Shown here piece after piece: positions 54,260-63,351 of a stretch of DNA of 64,000 bases. Position 1 is the first letter of the stretch. The number at the start of each line of letters is the position of its first letter. Under the pieces are notes generated by a model. The model worked only from the letters and a program-made list of their open reading frames with translations. It was not told the origin of the DNA and searched no databases. A program made the translations under genes and the position numbers. Origin of the DNA: Kribbella sp. NBC_00382 (GTDB lineage: Bacteria > Actinomycetota > Actinomycetes > Propionibacteriales > Kribbellaceae); the NCBI RefSeq assembly GCF_036067295.1, contig NZ_CP107954.1, forward strand, positions 3,844,001 through 3,908,000, written 5' to 3'.

Positions 54260-55603
54260 TCAGGGGCGGGGGCCGAGCGGGTCCTCGGTGGGGGGTGTGG
54301 GGGAGCGGCGGGTGGTGTTGGTTAGGGAGCGTTCGGGGAGCCAGAGGATGAAGGTGGAGCCGGTGCCTAGTTCGGAGTGGAGGGCTACCGTGCCGCCGTG
54401 GGATTCGACGATCTGGCGGACGATGGCCAGGCCCAGGCCGGCTCGGCGTTGGTTGGTTGACGGGCCGCTGGACGGGTCGGAGATCGAGCCGGTTGGTACG
54501 CCGTTGGACGGATTTGAGAGCGCGCCGGTTGGCGGGCCGGGGTCGACCAGGGGGACGGTTGCGGGTGGTTGGCGTTGGCCGGAGCGGAAGAAGCGGTCGA
54601 AGACTCGGTCGGTGTCCTCGTCGGCGATACCGGGGCCTTCGTCTCGTACTGCGATCCACGCCCACCCACTCCGACTGCCAACGGCCAGGACGAGTTCGCT
54701 GCCGCCGCGGGCCAGCCGGACCGCGTTGGAGAGCAGGTTGTCGACTGCCCGCCGCAGCGCCTGGGCATCACCAGCAGCGATCGGCCCAGGCGACAACCGC
54801 CGTACCAACCGCAGCTCGCGATCCGCAGCAAGCAGCTCATACTCCTCCGCCGCCTCACCAGCGATCGCCGCCAGATCCACATCCGCATCCACGAAGGCAG
54901 GCGACGACCGCCGAGCGGACGCCAGCAGATCCTCCACCAACCGCGTCATCCGCTGGATCGCCCGCGACACGATCGCTGTCGCCTGCGCCCGATCCTCCGA
55001 CGGAGTGTCGTCATGAGCCAGTACTGCGTCCACGTTGGCCTGGATCACCGCCAACGGATTCCGCAACTCATGCGACGCATCGTCAACCAGCTGCCGCTGA
55101 GCGACGAAGGCGGACTCCAATCGCTCAAGCATGTCGTCGACGGTGTCCGCGAGATTACGCAGCTCGTCCTGCGGCCCGTCCATCGCGATCCGCCGGGACA
55201 GATCGGTCGCCGAGATGTCCTGCGCCGTCGCGGTGATCCGCCGTACCGGCCGAAGCACCCGACCGGAGAGCCACCACCCGGTACCAAGGCTGAGGAGCAG
55301 CAGTCCGCCCATACCGGCCGCCGAGTAGGTCTTGAGCGTCTCCAGCGTCTGGTAGTTCACCGCCGACTGGATGCTGGCCAGGTCAGCGGCCTGGATCGTC
55401 TGACCGGACTTGACCTTCAGCTCTCCGTGCTCGTCGTGGTAGACCTTCTTGACCGTGATCGGATTGAGCGGCGCCGGGTCGAGATACGCCGACAGAGCGA
55501 AGTACAGGCCGCCGAGAACCAAAGCGGACAACCCGATCAGTACGGCGGAATAGGCCAGCGTCAACCGGAACCGGATCGTCTGGGTCCACGCGGGCCTGCT
55601 CAT
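54260..55603 (-). CDS. Sensor histidine kinase with an insertion in the ATP lid
   Basis: 447 residues: TM1 about 17-39, an extracytoplasmic loop of about 55 residues, TM2 about 95-114, HAMP to about 165, then the H-box SHELRNP with His178, N-box DNLLSNAVR, G1 DEGPGI and G2 GLGLAI. Between the F-box (FFRSG) and G2 the usual short ATP lid is replaced by some 45 residues (about 343-387) with a PTGALSNPSNG/PTGSISDPSSG repeat. It partners with the response regulator, whose stop it overlaps by 4 bp. Confidence 0.92.
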   Translation of the reverse strand: MSRPAWTQTIRFRLTLAYSAVLIGLSALVLGGLYFALSAYLDPAPLNPITVKKVYHDEHGELKVKSGQTIQAADLASIQSAVNYQTLETLKTYSAAGMGGLLLLSLGTGWWLSGRVLRPVRRITATAQDISATDLSRRIAMDGPQDELRNLADTVDDMLERLESAFVAQRQLVDDASHELRNPLAVIQANVDAVLAHDDTPSEDRAQATAIVSRAIQRMTRLVEDLLASARRSSPAFVDADVDLAAIAGEAAEEYELLAADRELRLVRRLSPGPIAAGDAQALRRAVDNLLSNAVRLARGGSELVLAVGSRSGWAWIAVRDEGPGIADEDTDRVFDRFFRSGQRQPPATVPLVDPGPPTGALSNPSNGVPTGSISDPSSGPSTNQRRAGLGLAIVRQIVESHGGTVALHSELGTGSTFILWLPERSLTNTTRRSPTPPTEDPLGPRP

Positions 55604-56292
55604 GTGTCACCTCGAAGCCGATAGCCGCGCCCGATCACCGTTTCCAGCAAGGGATCCTCGCCTTCCAGCGTGAGCTTTCGCCGCAGCGTCCCGACCGTCA
55701 CCCGGACGCTCTGGGTGAACGGATCCGCGTTCTCGTCCCACACATGCTCAAGCAGTTCTTCAGCCGAGACGACATGCCCCGGCCGCGACATGAGATAGCG
55801 CAGTACGCCGAACTCCTTCAGCGTCAGCGGAAGCTCCCTCCCGGCGCGCGTCGCGAGATGGCGAGAACTGTCCAGCACGAGATCGCCGACATGCAACTGC
55901 GTCGTCCCGTTCGTCACATCGCGCCGCAGCAGCGCACGAATGCGTGCCAGCAACTCGACCAGCGCGAACGGCTTGGTCAGGTAGTCGTCGGCGCCCTCGT
56001 CGAGCCCGCGCACCCGGTCGGCGAGCGAGGCGTGTGCGGTCAGCATCAGCACCCGCAGTTCGCGTCCGGACGCCACCTCGATCTCACCCCGCCGTACCGC
56101 GCGGCACAGGTCGAGCCCGGTCGTGTCCGGCAGCGTGATGTCGAGGATCGCCAGGTCGTACGGCGTGATGGCGAGCTTCTCGACCGCCTCGGCCCCGGTC
56201 AGCGCGGTGTCCACCGCATAGCCGGCCCGGCCGAGTCCCGAGCGCAGCGCGCTGACCAGGCCTTCCTCGTCTTCCACCACCAGTAATCGCAC
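55600..56292 (-). CDS. OmpR-family response regulator
   Basis: 230 residues. Receiver domain with phospho-acceptor Asp51 in LAILDITLPD and TKPF switch Lys, then a C-terminal winged helix ending TLRRKLTLEGEDPLLETVIGRGYRL. GTG start. It is divergent from the PSQ-repeat protein gene across a 129-bp region with 11-bp-phased repeats, its probable binding site. Confidence 0.94.
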   Translation of the reverse strand: MRLLVVEDEEGLVSALRSGLGRAGYAVDTALTGAEAVEKLAITPYDLAILDITLPDTTGLDLCRAVRRGEIEVASGRELRVLMLTAHASLADRVRGLDEGADDYLTKPFALVELLARIRALLRRDVTNGTTQLHVGDLVLDSSRHLATRAGRELPLTLKEFGVLRYLMSRPGHVVSAEELLEHVWDENADPFTQSVRVTVGTLRRKLTLEGEDPLLETVIGRGYRLRGDT

Positions 56293-56333
56293 GACTCAAA
56301 GGTAGCGGCGTCGGCGGTGAGAGCCGGTAGGCG

Positions 56334-56372
56334 CTTTCGCTGGACTTTCGGTCTGCTTTCCGGTCGTTTTCG
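56334..56372. promoter_or_regulatory. Four 11-bp-phased CTTTC-type direct repeats
   Basis: TTTC starts at 56335, 56346, 56357 and 56368, each exactly 11 bp from the last (CTTTCG, CTTTCG, CTTTCC, TTTTCG). OmpR-family regulators bind direct repeats phased by about one helical turn. The site lies between the response regulator gene and the operon start. Confidence 0.6.
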
Positions 56373-56421
56373 GGGCCGCCTGATGAATTGGTCTCCATCA
56401 TCCGATCTCGAAGGAGTCAGC

Positions 56422-56793
56422 ATGAATCTCCCCGGCAAGCGCCTCCTCCTCGGTACTGCGATCGCCGCGGCCGCGCTGGGCGCAGGCGGCGTCGCCTATG
56501 CCGCCGGCAACGACCCAGCGCCCGACCAGGGCTACGCGGTCGTGGAGGAAGACCCCGGTACGCCGAGCAGCGACCCGAGCACCACGCCGAGCACCACGCC
56601 GGGCGACGGGTCCCGCGTGGCACCGCAGGGACGAGGGACGCGTGACGGCAAGGACTGCCCGGACAAGGCAGGCGGCCGGCAGGGCAGCTCCGAAGGCGCC
56701 CAGCCCAGCCAGCAGCCCAGTCAGCAGCCCAGCCAGCCGACCCAGCCCAGCCAGCAGCCCAGTCAGCAGCCCGATGTGAGTGGTAACGCATGA
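56422..56793 (+). CDS. Small secreted PSQ-repeat protein
   Basis: 123 residues. A signal peptide (about 1-27, ending AYA) precedes an acidic Pro/Ser/Thr stretch and a C-terminal PSQQ/PTQ repeat region. No domain is recognised. ATG 56422 has AAGGAG at 56411-56416, and the stop overlaps the MoxR start (ATGA). As the first gene of the MoxR operon and next to the two-component genes, it may be an envelope-exposed factor handled by the system. Confidence 0.75.
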   Translation: MNLPGKRLLLGTAIAAAALGAGGVAYAAGNDPAPDQGYAVVEEDPGTPSSDPSTTPSTTPGDGSRVAPQGRGTRDGKDCPDKAGGRQGSSEGAQPSQQPSQQPSQPTQPSQQPSQQPDVSGNA

Positions 56794-57773
56794 CCGCAGT
56801 ACTGGAGCGGGCCCTCTTCGAGGTGAAGCGGGTCGTCGTCGGCCAGGACCAACTGGTGGAGCGGATGCTCGTCGGGTTGCTTGCCCGCGGCCACTGTCTC
56901 CTCGAAGGCGTACCGGGTGTCGCCAAGACGCTGGCCGTCCGGACGCTGGCCGAAGTGATCGGCGGCCGGTTCGCCCGACTGCAGTTCACCCCTGACCTGG
57001 TGCCTGGCGACATCGTCGGTACCCGGATCTGGCGCCCCTCCGCGGAAGGCTTCGACACCGAGCTCGGCCCGATCTTCGCCAACCTCGTCCTCGCCGACGA
57101 GATCAACCGCGCACCCGCCAAGGTGCAGTCGGCGTTGCTGGAGGCAATGGCCGAGAACCAGGTCAGCATCGGCGGCGTCAGCTACCCGCTGCCCGAGCCG
57201 TTCCTCGTACTGGCCACCCAGAACCCGATCGAGTCCGAGGGTGTCTACGCGTTGCCCGAGGCGCAGCGGGACCGGTTCCTGCTGAAGATCACCGTCGACT
57301 ACCCGACGCCGCTGGAGGAACTCACAATCCTGCAACGGATGAGCTCGCACCGGCCACACGCCAACGCGGTTCTGACGCCGGCCGACGTCCGCGAGTTGCA
57401 GGAGGCAACGGAAGACGTCTTCGTGCACAACGCGGTTGCGGAGTACGTCGTCCGGTTGGTGCACGCGACGCGGGCGCCGGCGCAGTACGGGATCAATGAT
57501 CTCGGCGGCGTACTGGAGTTCGGCGTCAGTCCGCGGGCGACGCTGGGTCTGGTCGCGGCCGGTCGGGCGCTGGCGTTGCTGCGGGGGCGGGACTATGTGC
57601 TGCCTGCTGATGTGTACGACGTGGCGCATGACGTGATGGCGCATCGGCTGGTGCTGACGTTCGATGCGCTTGCCGATGGCATCGATCCGCGAGCGGTCGT
57701 GTCGCGGGTGCTGAACGCGATCGAGCAGCCTCACGTGGTACCGGCTGATCAGAGCCAGGGTTCCGCGGCATGA
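56790..57773 (+). CDS. MoxR-type AAA+ ATPase
   Basis: 327 residues. Walker A GVPGVAKT (about 41-48), LADEINRAPAKVQSALLEAM (Walker B and following helix) and the ATQNPIESEGVY sensor 1 block are typical. MoxR ATPases act as chaperones that assemble or activate partner complexes, usually with VWA proteins encoded alongside, as here. It overlaps both neighbours by 4 bp. Confidence 0.94.
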   Translation: MTAVLERALFEVKRVVVGQDQLVERMLVGLLARGHCLLEGVPGVAKTLAVRTLAEVIGGRFARLQFTPDLVPGDIVGTRIWRPSAEGFDTELGPIFANLVLADEINRAPAKVQSALLEAMAENQVSIGGVSYPLPEPFLVLATQNPIESEGVYALPEAQRDRFLLKITVDYPTPLEELTILQRMSSHRPHANAVLTPADVRELQEATEDVFVHNAVAEYVVRLVHATRAPAQYGINDLGGVLEFGVSPRATLGLVAAGRALALLRGRDYVLPADVYDVAHDVMAHRLVLTFDALADGIDPRAVVSRVLNAIEQPHVVPADQSQGSAA

Positions 57774-58780
57774 CAGGTCCTGACCTGCTCGCCGGGCGGG
57801 AGAGGGCGCTCCGCTCGCTGGAGCTCTCGGTGAAACGGAAGCTGGAAGGCTTCCTGCACGGCGAGATCACCGGCCTGCGGAGCGGCCCGGGCAGCGAGCC
57901 GAACGAGGCGCGCCCGTACCAGGCCGGCCAGGACGACGTCCGCCGGATGGACTGGAACGTCACCGCCCGCTCCCTCGAACCCCACGTCCGCGCCCCCCTC
58001 GCCGAACGCGAGCTGGAGACCTGGGCCCTGGTGGATGCCTCCGCCAGCATGGACTTCGGTACTGCGCTGTCCGAGAAGCGCGACCTAGCCGTAGCCATCG
58101 TCGGCGCAGTCGGCCTCCTGGCCGACCGCCCCGGCAACCGCTTAGGTGTAAGAGTTGCTCTAGGCAATGAAGTCCGCCGCATCCCCGACGTAGGCGGCGG
58201 TCCAGCTCTCCGTCGTACCCTCCGCACGCTGCTGTCGTTGCCCAGGGCAACTCCGGGTGAACACCCTGACACCGATCTGGCGCACGCAATAAACCGCCTG
58301 AACCGAGAGCACCCCCGCCCCGGCCTCCGAGTAGTCGTCTCCGACTTCCACACCGACCCCTGGCCAGGCGGAGGTGGAGGACGCGCACTAACCGCGCCCG
58401 AGGCGATTGCGCCCGGCTTCGCCGGCGAGGGCTGGGCTGATGCCTTGCGCCGGCTTGGTGCGCGGCACGAGGTGATTGCTGTTGAGGTTCTCGATCCCCG
58501 GGAGCTCGAGCTGCCTGAGGTCGGGCTCCTCACCCTCGTCGACCCGGAGACGGGCCGGCGGCGCGAAGTGCAGACGGGTAAGAAGCGTTTGCGGGAGCGG
58601 TATGCGGCCGCGATGCGCGAGCACCGGGAGCAGACGGCGCAGGCGATCCGGGCGGCTGGTGCGGCTCATCTGACCCTGCGCACGGACACCGATTGGGTCC
58701 GCGACGTCGCGGCCTTCGCGACTGCCCGCAAGCGCGTCAACACCCGGCGAACACCGAGAGGGAGGACCGGAATCCGATGA
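57770..58780 (+). CDS. DUF58 domain protein
   Basis: 336 residues. The DUF58 core RPYQAGQDDVRRMDWNVTARSLEPHVR is clear, followed by a VWA-like fold with DASASMDFG (a MIDAS-type DxSxS). It is the standard partner of MoxR ATPases. ATGA overlaps on both sides. Confidence 0.92.
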   Translation: MTGPDLLAGRERALRSLELSVKRKLEGFLHGEITGLRSGPGSEPNEARPYQAGQDDVRRMDWNVTARSLEPHVRAPLAERELETWALVDASASMDFGTALSEKRDLAVAIVGAVGLLADRPGNRLGVRVALGNEVRRIPDVGGGPALRRTLRTLLSLPRATPGEHPDTDLAHAINRLNREHPRPGLRVVVSDFHTDPWPGGGGGRALTAPEAIAPGFAGEGWADALRRLGARHEVIAVEVLDPRELELPEVGLLTLVDPETGRRREVQTGKKRLRERYAAAMREHREQTAQAIRAAGAAHLTLRTDTDWVRDVAAFATARKRVNTRRTPRGRTGIR

Positions 58781-59724
58781 AGTTCGAGCAACCGCTGTGG
58801 CTCTGGCTGCTGCTGATCGTCGCGGCTCTGGTCGTCGCGTACGTCGTCGCGCAACGCCGCCGCAGCAAGTACGCCGTCCGCTTCGCGACCCTCCCGATGC
58901 TCGAGAAGGTTGCGCCGAAAAGCCCGGGCTGGCGCCGCCACGCCCCCGCTCTCGCCTTCCTCGCCGCGCTGACCGTACTGACGATCGCGATCGCCCGCCC
59001 CGTCACCGACGTCCGGGTACCGCGCGAACGCGCCACCGTCGTCGTCGCGATGGACATCTCCAACTCGATGGCAGCGACCGACGTCGAGCCGAACCGGTTC
59101 GAGGTCGCCAAGAGCGCCGCGACCGACTTCGTGAACAGCCTTCCCAAGCAGTTCAACGTCGGCCTGGTCTCCTTCGCCCGTACTGCGAACGTCGTCACCC
59201 AGCCGAGCACCAACCACCAGGCGACCGTCGACGCGCTTAACCGGCTCACGCTGACCGACAGCACCGCGATCGGCGAGGCCGTCCTGACCAGCTTGGACGC
59301 GGTGAAGAACCTGGACGCCGACGCAGCCACCGACCCACCCCCGACCCGGATCGTGTTGCTGTCCGACGGCGGTAATACCTCGGGCCGCCCGATCGACGAG
59401 GCGGCGCAGGCCGCGGCGCAGGCCGGCGTACCGGTCTCCACGATCGCCTACGGCACCCCAGAGGGCACCGTGAACCTCGACGGCCGGAACGTCCCGGTAC
59501 CCGCCGACGCCGACTCGCTGCGCGGATTGGCCGACGCGACGAAGGGGTCCTTCTACTCCGCGGAGAGCGATGAGGAACTGCGCTCCGTCTACTCCGATCT
59601 CCAGTCGTCGATCGGCTGGACCACCGAGGAACGCGAGATCACCAACCTGGTGGCGGGTATCGCCCTGGCCGTCGCACTACTGGCCGGCCTGGCATCGCTG
59701 CTCTGGTTCTCGCGGCTGCCCTAA
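58777..59724 (+). CDS. VWA-domain membrane protein
   Basis: 315 residues. TM helices at about 7-25, 56-74 and 290-310 frame a von Willebrand A domain with a complete MIDAS start, DISNS (93-97). Such BatA-like proteins sit in the membrane and bind partners in a metal-dependent way under MoxR control. ATG 58777 is in an ATGA overlap with the DUF58 gene. Confidence 0.92.
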   Translation: MKFEQPLWLWLLLIVAALVVAYVVAQRRRSKYAVRFATLPMLEKVAPKSPGWRRHAPALAFLAALTVLTIAIARPVTDVRVPRERATVVVAMDISNSMAATDVEPNRFEVAKSAATDFVNSLPKQFNVGLVSFARTANVVTQPSTNHQATVDALNRLTLTDSTAIGEAVLTSLDAVKNLDADAATDPPPTRIVLLSDGGNTSGRPIDEAAQAAAQAGVPVSTIAYGTPEGTVNLDGRNVPVPADADSLRGLADATKGSFYSAESDEELRSVYSDLQSSIGWTTEEREITNLVAGIALAVALLAGLASLLWFSRLP

Positions 59725-59734
59725 GGAGCCTCGC

Positions 59735-60667
59735 ATGAGCCCTCATCTCGGTCACCCCTTCCGCGGCCCGCACTACGAGCCCGGCCCGCCTCCCGAAGCC
59801 CCTACGCCCGTACCGCCGCCAGGCGTCCCCTTCCCCGTCACCCCGGCCGCCGTCCAGTCGGCACCCCCCTCTCCGGCCGCGGCACCTCCGGCCGGGGTGA
59901 CGGCCCCACCTGTACGCCGTACTGGCCGCGCACTCGCCGCTGGGATAGCTCTGTCAGTGCTGGCCGGCGGTCTGGCAGGTGCTGTCACAGGTGGTTGGGG
60001 AGACTCACCATCCGCCAGCGCGCCGGTCGAGTTGCCCCAGGCAGCGGCACCCTCGGCAGGTACTCAGCAGGGGTCGATCGCGTCCGCCGCTGCCAGCGTG
60101 TTGCCGGGCGTGGTGTCAGTACGGGCCGGGCGGGCGACTGGTTCGGGGTTCGCGATCGACCAGCAGGGCCACGTGGTCACCAACGCCCATGTGGTGGAAG
60201 GAGCGAGCAGTGTGTCACTGGTCCTGTCCACCGGCCGATCGGTGGACGCGAGCATCATCGGCGTCGACGCGGACAACGACCTCGCGGTACTCCAGGTCAG
60301 CGGCAACGTCCAGGGACTGCGGGCGCTCACGCTCGGCCGATCCTCGGAGCTCCACGTGGGAGACCCGGTACTGGCGGTCGGCTCACCGCTCGGGCTGGAG
60401 GGAACGGTGACGGCCGGCATCGTCAGCGCCGTCAACCGGCAGGCCCGGTTCGGCGACAACGGCAACCGGCAGTCCGCGATCCAGACCGACGCGGCGATCA
60501 ACCCCGGCAACTCGGGTGGCCCGCTGGTCAACTCGGCGGGTCAGGTGGTCGGCGTCAACACGGCCATCGCCACGCTGGGCACATCGTCCCGGTCCGGCAA
60601 CATCGGCATCGGGTTCGCCATCCCGGTCGACCGGATGACGACGATCGTCAAAGGGCTCATCGACTGA
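59735..60667 (+). CDS. HtrA-type trypsin-like serine protease without PDZ domain
   Basis: 310 residues: Pro-rich cytoplasmic N-terminus (1-60), one TM helix (about 66-86), then an S1C protease domain with His152 (TNAHVVEG), Asp182 (DADNDLAVL) and Ser260 (NPGNSGGPL). The protein stops just after the protease domain, so the PDZ domain usual in HtrA/DegP is absent. AAGGAG is 6 nt before the ATG. As the last gene of the MoxR operon, it may serve envelope quality control with it. Confidence 0.92.
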   Translation: MSPHLGHPFRGPHYEPGPPPEAPTPVPPPGVPFPVTPAAVQSAPPSPAAAPPAGVTAPPVRRTGRALAAGIALSVLAGGLAGAVTGGWGDSPSASAPVELPQAAAPSAGTQQGSIASAAASVLPGVVSVRAGRATGSGFAIDQQGHVVTNAHVVEGASSVSLVLSTGRSVDASIIGVDADNDLAVLQVSGNVQGLRALTLGRSSELHVGDPVLAVGSPLGLEGTVTAGIVSAVNRQARFGDNGNRQSAIQTDAAINPGNSGGPLVNSAGQVVGVNTAIATLGTSSRSGNIGIGFAIPVDRMTTIVKGLID

Positions 60668-60689
60668 AGCTGCTGCTCTAACTGGCAGC

Positions 60690-60729
60690 GGCGTTCGTAG
60701 TACCGGGTCCCGCCGGTACTTCGAACGCC
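60690..60729. terminator. Bidirectional terminator
   Basis: A 17-bp stem with one mismatch (60690-60706/60713-60729) and a 6-nt loop lies between the convergent protease and small secreted protein genes. Confidence 0.85.
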
Positions 60730-60747
60730 GCCTGGCCGTTCAGTGCG

Positions 60748-61170
60748 TCACTTGACGAAAGTGACCGTGACCACCGGGCTGATGGCGCCGGAGGCGACGA
60801 CCCGGAACTTGTTCGCGCCGACGCGGCCGCTGGCGATCTTGACCGCGTAGGCGGCCTTCGAGGTCACCTTGGTGGTGGCCGGGAAGTTGACCCACTTGGT
60901 GCCCTCGAGGCGCTGGACCTGGACGACCGAGTTCGCCGTGATACCGGTGGTCTTGCCGCTCAGCGTCACCTTGGCCCACACCTTCGCGCTGGTGGCGTTC
61001 GAGGCGACGGTGATCTTCTTCGCGACGACCGGCTGGGCGGCGACGGTGCCCTGTCCGGTGGTCGACGCGTTCGCCTGCAGTGCGCCGGCAACCCCGACGG
61101 CGCCGGCGGCGAGGCCGAGGCCCCCGACAACGGCGACGACCCGGCGAACCAGCTGAGAACGGTTGCGCAT
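60748..61170 (-). CDS. Small secreted protein, Ig-like beta fold predicted
   Basis: 140 residues. A signal peptide (about 1-35) is followed by about 100 residues of alternating beta-strand pattern (VQVQRLEGTKWVNFPATTKVTSKAAYAVKI...), as in small Ig-like or bacterial surface beta domains. No catalytic motif and no cysteine. Function unknown. Its promoter should be in 61171-61280. Confidence 0.7.
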   Translation of the reverse strand: MRNRSQLVRRVVAVVGGLGLAAGAVGVAGALQANASTTGQGTVAAQPVVAKKITVASNATSAKVWAKVTLSGKTTGITANSVVQVQRLEGTKWVNFPATTKVTSKAAYAVKIASGRVGANKFRVVASGAISPVVTVTFVK

Positions 61171-61291
61171 GATGGTGATTTCCCCTCGTATTCAAGCTTT
61201 TATGAGCCCTTGTGAGCTCGACACAGACTGAGACGCGGGGTCGGGACAAATAGTTGGATCACAGCTCCGTTACAGCTTTTGTTGCCCCCGG

Positions 61292-61597
61292 CTACAACTT
61301 CCCGGAGATCGGCGCCGCGCCCGGATCCTCGCCGTCGGCATGCCGGAGCACCCAGTCGTCGAGGTCCTCCGCTGCCTCTTCAGGGGCCTCGGGCAACTGC
61401 CATCTCATGGTTGTGCCGGTCTCTTGTCCGCAGGTGAAAGCGTGAATGGCAGCCGCATAGCGTTCGGCGGCAGCCAGTACTTCGCTCGCCTGCGCGACCA
61501 GGTCGCCTTGGACCGTCACGGCCGTGCGGGCCGACTCGGCGAGCTGGCAGGCTTCCCAGGCGATGGCGAGCCGCGCCAAGGAGTCCTCGGTGATCAA
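61292..61597 (-). CDS. Hypothetical protein, mostly helical
   Basis: 101 residues from TTG 61597, which overlaps the stop codon of the upstream TauE/SafE gene (TTGA). The first 55 residues (LARLAIAWEACQLAESARTA...LAAAERYAAAI) look like two or three amphipathic helices; the acidic C-terminus is probably disordered. I recognise no family. Translational coupling to the permease gene is the main reason to believe the start. Confidence 0.55.
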   Translation of the reverse strand: MITEDSLARLAIAWEACQLAESARTAVTVQGDLVAQASEVLAAAERYAAAIHAFTCGQETGTTMRWQLPEAPEEAAEDLDDWVLRHADGEDPGAAPISGKL

Positions 61598-62343
61598 CGG
61601 TTCACCAGGAAGTAGCCGATGGTCATCGCGGCCGCCGAGGTCACCACGATTCCCCGGAGTACCGGGGTGGGCAGTTTGCGGGCGAGGGTCGCGCCGCCGA
61701 AGCCGCCGAGGACCGCGCCGGTGAGCATAAGGACGAGCTTGAGCGACTCGGAGAGCACGTCGGACGCGGCCAGGAAAACGATGGCCGCGGTCAGGTAGAT
61801 GGCCGCCATCCGGGCCATCCGCAGTGGGTTGACCCGGCCGGGGTCGATGCTCGCCGCCACGCTCCAGAAGGCGACCATCATGAGTCCGGAGGCGCCACCG
61901 AAGTACCCGCCGTAGATGGAGAGCACCAACTGGCCGGCCACGATCGTCGGGCGGCCCGCGATCGTCGTCTTCAGTGACTTGGCGATGCGCCGGCCGAAGG
62001 CGAGTACGAGGGTGGCGAACGCGAGCAACCACGGCACGACCGCGTCGAAGGACTCGGACGGCAAAGTCAGCAGCAGTACCGCGCCCAGCGCGCCGCCGAC
62101 GACGCTCGTCCAGGTGAGCACGCGGATCGAAGTACTGGGGAGTGGTTCGAGGTCGCGGCGGTAGACCCAGAGGCTGGCCAACCCGCCCGGCAGCAAGGCG
62201 ACTGTCGTCGCGGCGTTGGCGGTGACCGCGCCGACTCCGACCGCCACGAGCGCTGGGAACGCGACGAAGCTCCCGCCGCCGCCGACCGAGTTGAGCGCGC
62301 CGGCTGCGATCCCGGCGAGCAGCACGATCAGCAGCGCGGTCAC
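61594..62343 (-). CDS. TauE/SafE-family permease (sulfite exporter-like)
   Basis: 249 residues with about eight hydrophobic helices. AGIAAGALNSVGGGGSFVAFPALV and the repeated SIYGGYFGGASGLMMVAFW are the two internally similar motifs of the TauE/SafE family, which exports sulfite or sulfonates or moves other organic anions. A LysR regulator is divergent, 84 bp away, and may control it. Confidence 0.9.
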   Translation of the reverse strand: MTALLIVLLAGIAAGALNSVGGGGSFVAFPALVAVGVGAVTANAATTVALLPGGLASLWVYRRDLEPLPSTSIRVLTWTSVVGGALGAVLLLTLPSESFDAVVPWLLAFATLVLAFGRRIAKSLKTTIAGRPTIVAGQLVLSIYGGYFGGASGLMMVAFWSVAASIDPGRVNPLRMARMAAIYLTAAIVFLAASDVLSESLKLVLMLTGAVLGGFGGATLARKLPTPVLRGIVVTSAAAMTIGYFLVNR

Positions 62344-62427
62344 CTACCGAGCATCGGGGAGCCGGGGTAAGGAGCACAATGTGTTTTTGCCTCAGTCAGC
62401 CTCTGTCTGGGGCTTAGGCTAGGTGAT

Positions 62428-63315
62428 ATGCGCTATGACCTGGACGACCTGCGGTTGTTTGTCCACGTGGTGGACCAGGGCTCGATCACGGCCGGAGCGC
62501 TGCAGATGCACCTGAGTCTGCCTTCGGCCAGCGCGCGGGTCAGAGCGCTCGAATCCCACGCCGGAGTCGCGCTGCTGATCCGCGAACGTAGGGGAGTGCG
62601 ACCAACCCCGGCCGGTACTACGCTCGCTCGCCACGCACGCGAAGTGCTGGCCCAGACTGCCCGCCTAGACAGCGCTGTCGCGAGCTACACCGCCGCCCGC
62701 TCGCGACCACTCGTCCTGGTCTCAGGCGGCTCAGCCATGCACCGGGTAGTCCCCGCAGCGCTGGCGTCGTTCCTCCGCGAGTACCCAGAGCACGACGTGA
62801 CCGTCTCCGAGCAACGCACCCCGCGCTCACTCCGCCTCCTCGCCGAAGGCAAAGCCGACCTAGGCATAGTCCTGGACGACGACGAAACCACCGGTACCAC
62901 CCTGCGCACCGAACCCCTGGTCGACGACTCCCTAGTCGTCATAGGCCCCGCAGGCGGCCTACTCAGCGGCCGCTCCGCCATGTCGTACGCCGAAGTCGCA
63001 GAACACCCCATGATCGGCCTAGACCTAGGCTCCACCCTCCGCACCTGGATGGACCGCCGCCTAGGCCCCCACGCCCCGGCCCCGCGCTACCGCACCCTGG
63101 TCCCAACCCTCCACACCCTCATCACCCTCGCCACAGCCGGCGCAGGCCTAGCCGTAGCCCCCCTCCGCTCAGTAGACGGCAACCCCGCCCTAGACATCTG
63201 CCCCCTAACAGACCCCTGGGCCACCCGCTCCCACCTCATTTGCTACGCCCCCACCCCACCCACCCCAGCAGTAGAAGCCCTAGCAAGCCACATCCGCTTG
63301 GCCGCCACCACCTGA
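62428..63315 (+). CDS. LysR-family transcriptional regulator
   Basis: 295 residues. N-terminal winged helix (LRLFVHVVDQGSITAGALQMHLSLPSASARVRALESHAGVALLIRERRGVRPT) and a LysR substrate-binding domain. Divergent from the TauE/SafE gene, so it is the likely regulator of that permease. The effector is unknown. Confidence 0.92.
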   Translation: MRYDLDDLRLFVHVVDQGSITAGALQMHLSLPSASARVRALESHAGVALLIRERRGVRPTPAGTTLARHAREVLAQTARLDSAVASYTAARSRPLVLVSGGSAMHRVVPAALASFLREYPEHDVTVSEQRTPRSLRLLAEGKADLGIVLDDDETTGTTLRTEPLVDDSLVVIGPAGGLLSGRSAMSYAEVAEHPMIGLDLGSTLRTWMDRRLGPHAPAPRYRTLVPTLHTLITLATAGAGLAVAPLRSVDGNPALDICPLTDPWATRSHLICYAPTPPTPAVEALASHIRLAATT

Positions 63316-63351
63316 CATACTGCGCATCTCTCTTTGGCAGCCGGGGGACAA

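Noticed and set aside
53819..54351. Plus-strand frames across the GCGC repeats
   Set aside because: Open only because the repeats lack stops; the predicted text is Arg/Ala/Ser-rich low complexity.
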